This document shows, piece by piece, positions 31,694 to 43,616 of a stretch of 64,000 nucleotides of DNA. Position 1 is the first letter of the stretch. Each line of letters starts with the position of its first letter. A model generated the notes under the pieces. The model did no database searches. It saw only the letters and a list, made by a program, of their open reading frames with translations, and was not told the origin of the DNA. Source of the DNA: Allodiplogaster sudhausi (Eukaryota > Nematoda > Chromadorea > Rhabditida > Diplogasteridae); the NCBI GenBank assembly GCA_945643635.1, contig CALZFC010000107.1:629501-693500 (forward strand), given 5' to 3'. A program made the translations under genes and the position numbers.

Positions 31694-34600
31694 TCATTGC
31701 ACTTCCAAGGACCTTTTACTTTGAAAGAATCGGTTGAGCAGAGTGAGCGCATGTTGGAAAGAAGAAGTGGACTGAACTCGCCCCCTCAGCCATCCGGACA
31801 ACTCGCGAACCCCTCCTTCTCCGGAGAAGCGCGTGTCCAGCAAGACAATTGCAGCCCAATCAGCAGCATGTCTGGAAATAAGCAAGTCGTTCACGGCCAA
31901 GAAAGCACAAGGCAAACCTCAGAGATCTGCCCACTGCTTGATTCACTGCGTGCCAACACAGAGAATTGTACAGCTTCGCGCCATTACCAGGCTTCTTCCT
32001 TTCAGCATACTGTAAAGCTAAAGAACTAAAGGGCACTCCAAGGAGGACAATTCATACCGTCATTCGCTCCCTAAGTTCGAGACTTCCTTTGTTCGGATAG
32101 GGCAGACCAACAATTACAACACACCGACCCAGATGATCAGTAAAGTTGATGCCTAAACGTTCGCAAATTAATTCGTGGACAAAAGAAAAACATTTTGAAC
32201 TAATGTAAATAAATAGAATGAACCCTCGCTAAGTCTCCCTCCAATCACTGCGAAAAGAACACATCCACGGGGGGCTGTTGCCATCTTGCAGTACTCGGTC
32301 CACAACTTAGAGACATCTGAGTTCCGCTCTTCCACCACTACGCTTTTAATTTGCTGAAAATGACTTGAACGGTGAACGAAACTTCAACATGGAACAGAAG
32401 AATACCTTGATTCTGGCCAGGCTGCCACTCTTTGTTGTTGCGGAAATGAATAAGGAGAGGAAGGCGAAAGATGGGAAGAAAAGCACAACTCCATTCGGAG
32501 CAGTGGCAGAGATACGGTAAAGAGCATCGGCAAGGCACTCCCTTTCCGCTGCTGCCTCTCTTCTCTCCGCATTCAGAAGGGCGATGTTCCCATCATTCCA
32601 ACGATTGATTGACAGAGCGAGAACATTGTCATCTGGGATGACATGAGAACAGGAAAGTCGGAGAAGAGGACGAGGGTTGGGAGAAGACAAGCGGGCCTCC
32701 CTCAGCGCATCCTCCAGCAGATCTGACGGTTCCATTGTTCCACCCAGAAGAAGAAAAGAGCGAGAAGAAGACGCGAGACGAGAGAGTTCGCGGCCAGGAC
32801 AGAGAAGAACAAAACGGGCACTGCAAGGAATGCTCGATCATACTGTACTCGGACAAGGTAAGCCAACCTTTTCCGTTCAGGATCAAGCAAGATTCGGCCA
32901 TCTTCACAAGGATTTGTGAGAGCATCGAGAAATGCTTTGAGAGTAAAGAGAGAAGAAGTGGAGAGGGACGAGAGATCAGGAGAAGAGTCGGATGGGGCAG
33001 AAGAAGAAGCCTTGAGAAGACTGCCGACGCCTGAGCGGGCAGGAGGGGTTCTCAGCAATCTTTGTTGCATTCCGTGCAACTTCCGACACAATTCAACTCG
33101 CTCCATGTACTCGGCTAATGAGAAGATCGACTCTACCGACGTTGTCTTCAGCTAAAGCAACTCTTTTCTCTCTTTTCTGTCTCTCTCCTCTCCAACCTCT
33201 CCAATAAATGCCTGGACTGTAAGAGAAGCAGGGGACGACATCATTTTTATTTTCAGTAGACTGTGGATGGCCATGGAAAGAGAGATGAGTTGTCGAACGA
33301 ATGAGAGATTTCTCGTTGTCAATCGACTACGGTACCGGTCACAGTACTCCCTCAAGACAGCCAAGGAAGCCTGCACCCCAGTCATCGTCAATTCAACTGA
33401 GTACGCACTTCCTCAACATCAGAATGTTTTCAACTCCGTTGGAACGGAGCGAAGAACAAACCGATGGCTTGAAGAATGTTATGAGCCTCGTCTACAATTA
33501 CTACGCTGTCCTTCAACGAAATCCCCCAAGACTCTCGAGTCTTCTGGTGGAAAAGAATCTTAAAGAGACAGTTGAATGAAGATGCTCACGAGTACAAGGA
33601 GACCTGGTATGGCAAGAGAACGAGTTGGCAAATTGGAAGAGCACGTCTCGACGCGTAGTAAGAACAGGACGAAGTAGACTTCCCTTCTTCTAGGACTGCA
33701 GAGGGAGAACTCAGACGACGAGCGAGGATCGAGTCTACCACTTCTTCGATTCCCTCGCTCCGGTCACAACTGCACGTTTTTCCCTTCTCGAACCTTCCAG
33801 CTTTCTGATAATCAAACAATATAAGTGTTCGAGCAATTGCTCCGACCAATCTAAACCGTCAGAACTACTGAAAGCCTACCATGGATCAATTCAACATTTT
33901 TTTTAATAATTTAAATTTGAGAAAATAATGAGAACCCGACTTTGCCTGCGGGTCTGGGCTCTCTTTTATTCTTCCGCAGTTCTAAGCAACGCTCGTTGAT
34001 GAGAGAATTCGACTTAAGAGTAAGTACATCGTCGTTGCAACAGAGAAAAGAACGAGAGGCTACCGTAACCACTCGAGGCGTGAATCTTACAAGTAGAACA
34101 CATTCTCAACAAAAGCAATTGATAATCATTAATTGATACCTTGTCTTCTTCAGTTCCACCAACAACTGCTGAAGTTGTGAATGCGTCCGTGACGCGTACA
34201 AAATCTTGAGACAGCTGAGGCCTTCGTTCTCCTTGTCATCCCGTTCATCCTCTTCTTCTGGTTCTTTCAGAAGCAACTCAAATGAATGAAATCCACATCT
34301 ACCATAATCTCAGAAAAAAAACTGACCTCATCTTCATTGGAATTCGGATCGGCCGTAGTACTAGAAGAATCCAGACGTGTGAAGTTCCTCTCCCGCTGTC
34401 CCTTCTCCACCCTTTCACGGATGCACTGAAGCAGTCGGTTGGCTTCCCTCTTCTGCTGGTTGACAAGTAATAATTCCCTGTTCTGCTTCGCTAGTGAAAG
34501 CCAGTCTCCATCTCCTTCCTCTTTCGGGATCTTCTCTTCCTTCAACGATTCGACTAGACTTTCATCTTCCTTTTCCAACCACGTCAGGGCTGCACAAAGA

Positions 34601-34734
34601 AGTGAGAGTGACTTCCCTGTCCCCGTCGGGGACTCAAAGATCCCAAGACCGCTCTCCTCCAAACATTTCGTCAGTTTTCTCATTAGCTCCAGCTGAATTC
34701 CATACGGCTGGTATGGGAACGAAAACTCGTCCAT
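31694..34734 (-). CDS. DDX11: ATP-dependent DNA helicase DDX11 / CHL1 (XPD-like superfamily 2)
   Basis: Iron-sulfur DNA helicase needed for sister-chromatid cohesion and G-quadruplex unwinding. From ATG at 34734: [18 protein letters not shown], Walker A in [19 protein letters not shown] (about 34630), then a charged linker. Downstream on the minus strand are [20 protein letters not shown] (about 33660; a conserved Cys region) and [18 protein letters not shown] (DEAH box, about 33500). [16 protein letters not shown] follows, then [40 protein letters not shown] (about 32730), [18 protein letters not shown] and [12 protein letters not shown] (about 32480). The C-terminal helicase part ends with [12 protein letters not shown] and a stop at 31694. 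The FANCJ and RTEL1 relatives are less likely given GGTMEPSD and SHVIPDDN. Exons between the DEAH box and Walker A were read only in part. Confidence 0.88.
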
Positions 34735-34903
34735 CTGGGGTATAAGGAAATCATTTCCAAATATCAAATTACAAACATATAACTTCTTGCGACTGCAACA
34801 CTGATAATCCTGTTATTCCAATGCATTCACAGGTTTATCATAATGTTGAAAAATGTCCGAAGATTCAAGGCAGTTCTGATGAGTAGAGAATAAATGCGAT
34901 GGA

Positions 34904-37414
34904 TCAAAGAATAGTAGGGAAGATTTGCATTCTTTCGATGACTTTGAAGTATGCCTCAGTCTCTGCTTCGAATAGCTGAGAGAGTTGGAGCCTCTTTGCG
35001 TCGTCATTCTGATTGGCTGCTATCTAAGAACTCGAAGCTTAGAAGTTGAAAAATAGAAGAGCACAGCTCACCGTGGACAGTTCGTTTGGATTCAGAGCTG
35101 CATTCAATTTCTTCCAGTCGCGTTCATTTCTCCTCAGCGGAATCTCCAGTCGTCTCTTCACGTCAATCCTGTACTCCTTCATCGCCTTCTCGTCTTTTCT
35201 CTCAGTCGATCGAAGGCGCAGAATTTCGTACACGCGTCTGCACTGCCTCTGCACAGCAAAGCTCATCCTATTAAGGTTGTTAAAACAAGCCGAACCTTGT
35301 TGATCTTGAAGGCGTCTTTGGCCGCTTTGCACATCTCTGGAGAAAAGCCGAGCATGAGTTTCTCCTTGGAGAACGACGGGAGAGAAGAGCAGTTCGTGCA
35401 GTCAACGTAGTCTCGCAAGAAGATGCAGTTATCCGCGGGATCTTCCACTAAACTTCAAGCTCAACACCTGGGAATACTTCAATCTTCACTCTCAACACAA
35501 CGAACCCGTTATATCAATGACTGAACGTCGAATGCGAAGATCGTCATAGATCCTTTTCAGGAATGAGGCACCAAATCCAGAGCGTCGGAACTGAGGAAGA
35601 ACGAGAATCTGGGCCAATCTTGGCCGCTGATGCTCTGGATATGCGTAGAATCGGTAGAAAGAGCAGTAGCCAGCTAGTCGGTACAAGCTTCCCTTGGCCC
35701 CGTCCTGACGAGGCCTGCTCGCATACCTGAACAGGGACAAGTTACCGCAGTGTGCATTTAAAAGCGACCAAAAGTGTATACGAACTAACACAAAGTAATG
35801 CATCCATTTGGGGTCGCTGTTGTCGGTGTAACCACAGGCATCAATGTACCACAGGGAAAGTGTTTGCACTCTGGCAAGGAATGCATCAAAATCACGAGAA
35901 GAATTCTCTACCAAGAACATTTCGAAAGTTTCTTCCACTTTCGTGAACTTCGAAATTAGCTCGCCAAAGGGTAGAAAACTATCTTGCTTAGACAAGATAG
36001 CTCGGAATTCTTCCTTGCTGTCAACCATTGCAGACATCTGCTCCTCTGGAAGCTGGGCTCGAAGCTTTCCCAGAATGTCATCCTTCTAAATACGGCAATT
36101 TTCGTAAATATATATATATCTTTTAAATCTATGGGTACTCTTCAGCCATCGCTACCCCAATCCTAAAATTAAAAAAAAATTGGTACTCTTCGACTATAAC
36201 TACCCCAAAACCCCAAAATTTTTCAAAAATTTTTTTTGGGGTTTTTGGGGTAGTGATAGTCGAAGAGTACCAAAAAATTTGCTGAACATTGGCCCAGAGG
36301 TTTGCTTGGCACCAAGGACGGAGTTTTTTTTGTTGATTTTTTTTGGTCCTTTAACAAAAATTATTTCGGCCCAAAAAAAAAGAAAAGAAAATGTTCTCAC
36401 TCGAAATCTTTCGGATGCCTCTTCCTCAAGCAAAAGATTGGAGTGCCAAACAACCCTGGGCCAAGTTCAACAAAAATGTGTTTTGAAAATCTTTGGGTTT
36501 CCGGTGTGATAGCTGAAGAGTAGCAATCTATGTTTCAACACTTACCTTGACATTGTTATCAATGGAAGAAATATCAGATGAATAGTTGATCACAGGAAAA
36601 CAGTGCAGAGTCATCTCCGCATAGAATATTGTCACTTTTAAATCTTTGTATCCGAAAATCTTCTCGCTGAAAAGGCAGTGTCAATCCAAATATAATAAAG
36701 TGTGGAATATTACCTCTCTCCGAAATGCTGATGCACATATTCAGGTTCGTACTCACTCAATGACTCCAACTCGTCAATGTTCCGAACTCAAATAGAACAT
36801 TAACAATTTTGAAATTAAGGCATTAAGGCATTTAGTTATCTTGAAAATTCGGTCAAATGGTGTGGGGGGGGGGGGGGGGAGGAACACTAATTCCCTTAGT
36901 TTCCACGGTAACTAGATAATGGTCACTATTCGGTTTCTCCTGCTCCACAATTTTCCCTCAAGTCACCCTACGGGTCCTTGTGCGAATAAATTAAACAACA
37001 CGTTTAATTTTTTTCGTGTCGTCCAGAAGTTGGTTGAAAGAAGAGACGCCAATACACTCCTCACCCGCACTAAGCGGCTGCACATGTTGTTTCTGTTGCC
37101 TATGTACCTTGTTCGACAGATTGTTTTTTTTTTAGAAAAAAAAACTAAAAAATAAGCGTGATTTTCGTGCTCAAAGGACTCCCCCCCATGTCGTGATTTT
37201 GTGGGAAAAAGTTTTCGCAAATCTTTTAGGATAGGTGGGACAGGAGCAAAGGGAGCTCGGTCTAACCAATAGTACTCAATACGCCTCTCGGAAGTCGGCA
37301 TAAACGACATTCCAAAGTGTGTGTAACTGACTAACCAAACTGAAGTTTCACGACATCCAAGCCATCAGTTACCCACTTATTATCAGCAGCGGAGGCAATG
37401 TTATCAAAATCCAT
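34904..37414 (-). CDS. HAT1: Histone acetyltransferase type B catalytic subunit
   Basis: GNAT-fold enzyme that acetylates newly made histone H4 at K5 and K12 before chromatin assembly. The first exon, from 37414 (MDFDNIASAADNKWVTDGLD, then VVKLQF), matches the N-terminal strand. Next come KIFGYKDLKVTIFYAEMTLH (about 36650), FLPFGELISKFTKVEETFEM (about 35970) and FLARVQTLSLWYIDACGYTD. The acetyl-CoA site is QILVLPQFRRSGFGASFLKR (about 35600; the Q/R-x-x-G-x-G/A pattern). Later segments are KEKLMLGFSPEMCKAAKDAF, CRRVYEILRLRSTE, and RIDVKRRLEIPLRRNERDWK. The end, YFKVIERMQIFPTIL, stops at 34904. The start codon of DDX11 lies only 170 bases downstream on the same strand. The gene carries a large foldback element in an early intron. 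Confidence 0.9.
36133..36170. repeat. Truncated extra arm of the HAT1-intron foldback element
   Basis: GGGTACTCTTCAGCCATCGC and the bases after it are a diverged copy of the terminal arm that begins at 36180, in the same orientation. It suggests an older neighbouring insertion or an arm duplication. Confidence 0.6.
36180..36527. mobile_element. Foldback MITE with nested palindrome, HAT1 intron
   Basis: A ~348-base element whose ends TTGGTACTCTTCGACTATAA and the complement of TTGCTACTCTTCAGCTATCA form an inverted repeat. The arms continue inward over more than 80 bases, with GCTGAACATTGGCCCAGAGG pairing to the GGCCAAGTTCAAC region near 36472. Inside the left arm, 36181-36272 is itself a near-perfect palindrome: the terminal ~38 bases are repeated inverted, ending GTCGAAGAGTACCA. 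No coding capacity. Confidence 0.8.
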
Positions 37415-37632
37415 TGTGACCATTACTACTGCAATTAGCATATTATTCATTTCAATGGCACACCTATTCGAATAAATAGCAGAAGCATCACAAAATATTA
37501 AAAAAAAAACTTTTTCACAAACGAAAAAAAAAGTCAAAATTTGTATTCGCGCTTAATATCGAAACTCGCGCGCAAATTGTTCTTCCGCGTGGGAGAATTG
37601 CTACTTCAAATGCCACAGTGCAGAAGGGGCGC

Positions 37633-38782
37633 GGCAATTAGTAATGTTCACCCGTTCACCCGTTCACCCGCGTTCACCCGCGTTCACCCACGGGTAAAGT
37701 TCACCCGGCTTACCACACTTATAGTTCTATTAGTGATTACCCTTCTTTGTGTCTTTGCACTCTCCACCCTCTCTTTCCTCCTCATTTTACGTGTTGCTGT
37801 ATGAAACAGAGTATATAGTGAGAAGAGGGAGTAAAGGGATACGGGAAATAGAAGGGGAGTTAACCGCGCCATTCACAATCAGACAAGGGGAGGCTAGAAG
37901 CGAGGAATCAGTGATAGAAGACACTGGCGAAGTATGAAAGGGAAGGGAATGGCGCCTTGAGGAGTGGACTATCCTACTCAGCAATGGTGCTCGTAATCTG
38001 TTGTCTGCCACTCCCGTCGCAAGTAAAAGCTCGTTTGGGAATTTTTCGACGACTCCGATGAACTGCAGACCATGCACCAGGACAGAAGCCATCAGATGGG
38101 AGGTGGATGAAGAGATCTGGAGACCACCGGAAGTGAAGATCAGCTAGGAAGGCCATTGCCTGCTCACAGCGCGTGAAGTGCCACGAATCACTAGCACTTC
38201 CTCCCTCAGCTAATACGCAGTCTCACTTTACAATCTCTCTTCCTCATTCTTTCTCTCTTGCTATCTCACTTTCTGTAGCTTTTTCACACTACGTGAGCAG
38301 ACGCAGCTCACGGGCTCGTCGCAGTCATTCCCGCATTCGAAGCGGAAGTGGTGACCGCATTTGTACCGCACTACCTCAAATGAGAGGGGAGGGATAGAGA
38401 CTAAGAAGAGGAGACCGGAAGCGAAAAGAAATGGAGGGGGAGATGGAGAGGAAGAAGAGAGAGTGAACGGAGTGGAGAGGGACAACAGAGTAGCAGAGAT
38501 GCTCTACTCTCACCTTAGGTTGCAAGTCATCGATGTCTCTGATGAGAAGTCCAATGATATAGTGTGTGAGTTGTAGGTTCGAACTCCTTCCTTATTTGGG
38601 ACCAAACGATAATCCTAATAAGTGTGAAAGAATGAATTGATAGGCAGAAAGCTTTGGGTGAATATTAATATAAGTGTGGTGAACATTCCTATGAGCTGGG
38701 TGAACTTTACTATAAGCCGGGTGAACTTTACCCGTGGGTGAACGCGGGTGAACGGGTGAACGGGTGAACATTACTAATTGCC
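37633..38782. mobile_element. DNA transposon with ~100-bp terminal inverted repeats and 9-bp target duplication
   Basis: The element starts GGCAATTAGTAATGTTCACC and ends with the exact complement. The arms (about 37633-37727 and 38672-38782) each contain several GTTCACCC repeats, and the right arm has one extra ~24-base segment. The element is flanked on both sides by AAGGGGCGC (37624-37632 and 38783-38791), a perfect 9-base direct duplication. Long inverted repeats with a 9-base duplication point to a Mutator/MULE-type element. The ~930-base interior carries a minus-strand split reading frame rather than a recognisable transposase. It sits between the divergent HAT1 and KANSL1-like genes. 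Confidence 0.82.
37780..38576 (-). CDS. Unidentified split gene or gene fragment carried inside the transposon
   Basis: Minus-strand exons with good splice signals: a piece ending LTHYIIGLLIRDIDDLQPK before a GTGAGA donor (about 38513); then, after an acceptor near 38379, VVRYKCGHHFRFECGNDCDE, PVSCVCSRSVKKLQK; then SASDSWHFTRCEQAMAFLAD, LHFRWS (about 38210-38120); possibly FIGVVEKFPNELLLATGVAD after a further CAG. The Cys/His-rich middle could bind zinc. I do not recognise the family. The introns argue for captured host sequence, or a real gene on the element, rather than an MITE interior. It may be a pseudogene. Confidence 0.35.
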
Positions 38783-38986
38783 AAGGGGCGCTCGTTTCGT
38801 CAGACCCGGCATGAGACGCTGCTTGTGAACCGCGTATATTCAGACATTGTGTTTTACATTACTCTTCAGCTGTTTACTCGTGTAATGATGGCCTGAGCTT
38901 GTAGATAAGAGCGAGGCAGCCCCATGGGCTTGCGCGATGCTGAGTAGCACACGACTGCATTGGATCACAAGGCTGCTTTTCCTTAA

Positions 38987-41900
38987 ATGGGATTTGGCAT
39001 TCTCGAGGTGGAGGACATTGCTCGGCACGTCGGGATGCCTTGTGAGGGCGAAAGCTCTGTCGACGTCAGGAATGGGAAGATGAACTGTCTGCTATCTCCG
39101 GGACAGATTGAAGACGACAAAGGCGGCTCCGCTGCTCATTTCCCTCTGGCCAAGCCACTTCAAGTTATTGTGAATCGCTTTGAAGTGAGCGCTGTTCCTT
39201 CTTCCGCATCACTTCGTCTGAGTTTATCCATGAACTCAAGTAGTTCCAGTGTGCGTCAGAGAACGGGAAGACTCCTGATGCTGCGCAGATCCAAGATGTC
39301 AATGGCTCGCGTTTACTCAAGGAACGCGATTCGGTTGATGCTCCGCCTCGAGTTCTAATGTCTCCTGAAGGACCTATGCTGTCATCATATCCTTCGAACG
39401 GGTCAGCATTGAACCCCTTTTTGAACGCTCCTAAGCTAGTGATTGTAGGATGTTAAACAATGCTTCTCGCATAGCATTTATTAAGTCATATGAGGTATCA
39501 TACCAATTGATGAAGCTTTATCAGTATTTTTGCGATATTGAGAGTGGTGGACCCGATTTTTTGGTGATACAACTACATACATTTATACGTTTAGGGCAAA
39601 GAGCTCTGTGAGATACGAGGAGATTACTAAGCGAAGGACTCTTGTTGACAAGATCGAGCGCGCCCGTGTGAAGCATAGGATCAATTCGTTCGTGTCACAG
39701 GTACATTTTGATATTGTGAAGTTTGTTCCTTTATTCTTGCACATTTTTTTTACTATTCACTTTTTCCCAACCCGAGGTCGAAAATTTTTTTATCCCGGGA
39801 TTCGAGAATGAATGTATGCGGTATGTCATATTTTTGTAAAACATGGAGGTTTTTTTTCCAGAGGTCAGTATTATTTCGAACCAGAAGAGGTCGCAATATT
39901 ATATATGGAAACCACCCCAGTGAGGCGATTTATACGTTCGATTCCCCCTGCCTCCTCCTGGGGGGAGTGAATGTTTTCGAAATTTTTCCGACCTCGGGCT
40001 GAGGTGGGAGTGGTTCTTCACTCAACACTAATTTCCTTTTTTTTTAGTGTGATTCGATTTCTTCGACCCAGATGGGAATGGCAATTCGGAAATTCGGGAA
40101 GAAAAATCTAAGATCACTTTCTTCACGCCTGCAGCACATTATAATGGAAGATGGAGTTGATCTGGATGCTCAAGCCATAAGCAACAAAAGAGACGCGACT
40201 TCAGGGCCTCTTTCCCTTCCTCAGCTTTCCGACCCAGAAGCATCTGACTCTCACGAATTTGACGAGCCTACCAAGTTAGTTCTTTTGCATTTATATTTTG
40301 TTATCGGCCCTGTTTCTTCGGATGATGCGACAGATTAAGTGTGTAGGGATGTGCGTGGAACGTCATGGGAAAGCGAGCTTCCAAGCGCATCTAAGCACCA
40401 GGCCGTTTCGCTGTTCATCGAGCGAAGGAGCAGGGAATTAGATGAAATTACGACGAAGGTAGTTTCGTTCAGATTAGGTATTTTAATTCAGTCTATTATA
40501 AGTTGTATAATATTTTTAGGCAACGAGCTTAAGAAGCTGTCATTTATGGCAACGCGAGAAAGCAAACGAGGCTGAGGAAGGCTGTGCCAGAATCATCCCA
40601 ATCAACTCAACCTTCAGGCGCTATCTTCATCGAATATCGTACTCTATTTTCCTTACAAATGTTTATTGGACTACAATATTTTGAGGTGCTGCACCTGTAG
40701 GAGAGGGGCCAATTTTTTTTTTTAAATATGTTTTCATCACAAAATCGTGCACTGGGGCATATCGCGAACGATTATGAAAATACTTTTGGCATGATTCCCA
40801 CATTTTAAGGGCTATCTGGTTGCCCTCGGGTACAGTAACTATCAACCTTAATCAGAACTTCGTTATTCCGTTGTGGGAGCCCACATCCAAAAGATAGGGA
40901 TAGCGCGCAATTGGAATGGAATTTTGTGGGATGATCTCTTACTCGTGACGGTTTGGAAATGGGAGAACAGCAGCGAAAACTTTGTGTGCGAACTGAGGAG
41001 TGAAATTCTCATTCGATACCCATTGGCAAGTTGAAGCAAGCAAAAAGGACGTAATAATATATTTCCTTTGCCGGATAACCCCCCCCCCCCGTGTATGATT
41101 TTGGGCGGGGAAAAAAAGTAGCGCCCGCACTCGGCTTTCTTTACGGAATTGCTGCAAATGAAAAAATATTTTCTAAAAAAAAATTTTTTTTTAAAAAGAT
41201 TTACAATGAGTTCAAATTCGACAACGTGGCTTTGGTTGTTTCAGGAATGATGTCATAGATCCGTCGCAAGTCCCATCAACGTCGAAAGAGCCTTTATCGA
41301 CTGAGCGTATGTATTCTATTTCTATTTGTCATGATTGTTCATTTTGTTAAGATGTTTTATCCCTCTATTCATAACTTATGTTAGCACCTCTTGAAGAGCA
41401 GAGAGAGCAGAACCGCGATTTTTCAAGCGATAGAGGGGGAATTGGAGACCAATCAGAGATCACGTTTCTACTTCCGATGTAGCTTCGGAAAAATTCCCAC
41501 TTGTGCATTCATAACACAAAAATGCATTCATAGCACTCCTTAGGACAAATTTTCAGCCATCCTTCTTTTAAAAGTAACGATAGTGTGAGCTTAAATGACA
41601 TAAAATCGAACACATTAGCAATATTGAATATTAATTTATATTTAATACCTCACTCATCCTTGGAGTTTTGGGCACCCCATGTTAGGCTATTAAAAGGATG
41701 CACAGTGGATCCTTTAGCTGATATATTTCTGGTTCTTTTTCGTGCTAGTTGTTAGATTATCCTTTTTTATTGGGTTTTCTCCAACTAAAATTTTTTTCAT
41801 CCATTCTTGAAAATGGTGAATCGTCTCCACCAAAACTCGCTAGCCTTAATTTATTGCATGGCCGCATTTCCCTTTTCGTTACTGTAGTTAGACGATATGG

Positions 41901-43616
41901 ATATATGTAATATACAAATCCCCAGTTTCCTTTTTTTCATTTCCAGAGAGAGAGGTAGAGGGTATCGTAAAGCGACTCCTTCTTTGGTTAAGAAATTATC
42001 AGCATCATTTGCCTTCAGTTGTTAATTTGGCTGAACGTCGGATGGTTGGGAGCCTTCATCGCTATTCAACGGAACCGCCCATGATGATTCGTAAAAAGTT
42101 AGATTTCTTGAAGATGACGATTGTGAAGCAAAGAAAAAAAAACTATTTCGCTATCATAATCATTAATTTTAGAAAAAGTATATGGTTTGTGAGTATTTTA
42201 CGTCTACGGTGATGAAATTTTCAGCCTACGGAAGAGCATTTGGCTGAATTGGCACGAATTGGAAGAAGAGAAACGGAGAAATGGGTTACGGAGAAAAGAA
42301 GAGAGGGATAAGAGACTGAGGAGACAACGACAGGAAAGTGACCCTGGCCGATCAGATTCTTACGAGGAAACTGATGAAAGCGAAGAAGACGAGGAACTTA
42401 AGGTATCTGCTCTATCCTTTAGAGAAACTGTTTGGATTCCGTATAATTTCGAGTTGTAGGAGATGTCTTTTCGGAAGTATGGACATAAGAGCGAGAGAAG
42501 AAGAGAGAAAAGGGAACGGAAGAAGAGAAAATTCGCCGATCGAGAGGGTTTCAACCCGCCTCTTCCAGTTATAAAGGTCAGGTTATCCGCTATTTTTGCA
42601 TCGTATTATATTTGTAGTTATAGTTTTATTGTTCTAGTTGGCATGCGTAATGGTATTCTTGAAAATTTAGAAAATTGTTCTTTTTTTGTAATCTTTAGAA
42701 GTTGTCTGAGGTCGATTTGTAAGCATTCTTAGATGTTTAAGCAACTTTTGTGGCGTTTAAAAGAACTTTTGTGGCGTTTAAAAGGCGATGTAGGGATTTT
42801 TCAGTTGGGCAGAAGGGGCAGCGGCATCCTCCCTCCCGTTTCTGGACAAATAAGGCCATTCCTTCTCTCCCGTCCTACTTCTCTCGACATGGATGAACTT
42901 CTCCTTGATCCGGCTGTCTTTGCCCTACCTCAGAAAATGGAATACAAGGAAATCAGCGTCCCTTCTTGGCGGATGTTGGAGGAAGGGGAGTTGGAGAGGG
43001 GAGAAGCACAAGGATCTCCGGCTAGAGAGGAGAGGGACGAGTTGAGCGTAGCTGGAATGGAAAGAGAAGAAGAAAGTGGGGATAGAAAGATGGAGGAAGA
43101 GGACTTAAGCCATGAAGCTCTGTCTAAGAGAATTGAGGAGATGCATGCACCGCTCGAGCAGGAGGAGAGGCGGCGGTTCCAGGTTTTTCTTCTTCTATAA
43201 AGTCGATTTGCAACCTCATTTCAAATTATTGTTTTTGTTGAGGCTATCCCCCCAACTAGAAAGTGTTATGGTGTTCATATTGGAAAAAAAAATTCCCTTC
43301 TATTCGACCATTCAAGCTTTTTGGTTCTCGTTTCGTTAATGAATCGAAACGAAAGTGTTGATGGCTGCTATAATATACTGTTAGTGATTACTTGACGGCT
43401 GAGAATGAATGATTGAAGGCATTCCGGGAAGCGAATTTGCTTGCGAGGGGGTCACTTCCTATGGACTGCGCCTCCGATGAAAGTTATATGGAACAGGACG
43501 AACTCCTTGAATCATTTCCGTCCGAACGGTCATTTCACCTACATAGCATTCCATCCTTCTTCACTACACCCTCATTTTCTCGCCGTGCTTCTGTCCAGGA
43601 TATGGCAACCTTATAG
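38987..43616 (+). CDS. KANSL1-like NSL-complex subunit with C-terminal PEHE domain
   Basis: KANSL1 scaffolds the NSL complex and binds the MOF/KAT8 acetyltransferase through its PEHE domain. The exon at 42730-43185 shows a PEHE-type block: SLDMDELLLDPAVFALPQ, KMEYKEISVPSWRMLEEGEL, then LSHEALSKRIEEMHAPLEQE. The spacing and the YKEI-x-x-PSWR core resemble KANSL1 more than MSL1. Upstream exons give NRFE joined in phase to CASENGKTPDAAQIQDVNGS (39251 on), RYEEITKRRTLVDKIERARV (about 39612), a Ser/Asp-rich region (40060-40275), LAERRMVGSLHRYSTEPPMM (about 42030) and basic KSERRREKRERKKRKF (about 42490). The stop is at 43614-43616. The start at 38987 and several middle exons are tentative. The N-terminal half has no recognised domain. 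Confidence 0.6.
39771..39998. mobile_element. Possible MITE with CCCGAGGTCG ends, KANSL1-like intron
   Basis: CCCGAGGTCGAAAATTTTT at 39771 is repeated as its complement, with small differences, ending CCGACCTCGGG at 39998, giving a ~228-base unit. Inner similarity is weak beyond about 20 bases. No target duplication was recognised. Confidence 0.45.
41079..41090. repeat. Poly(C) run in a KANSL1-like intron
   Basis: Twelve consecutive C residues are followed by GTGTATGATTTTGGGCGGGG. A loosely similar C-run sequence occurs at 37184-37215 in a HAT1 intron (CCCCCCC, ATGTCGTGATTTTGTGGG), so this may be a worn dispersed repeat. Confidence 0.5.

Noticed and set aside
38570..38600. GGTTCGAACTCC as a tRNA B box
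   Set aside because: No matching A box or acceptor stem could be found around it, and it lies inside the transposon interior.
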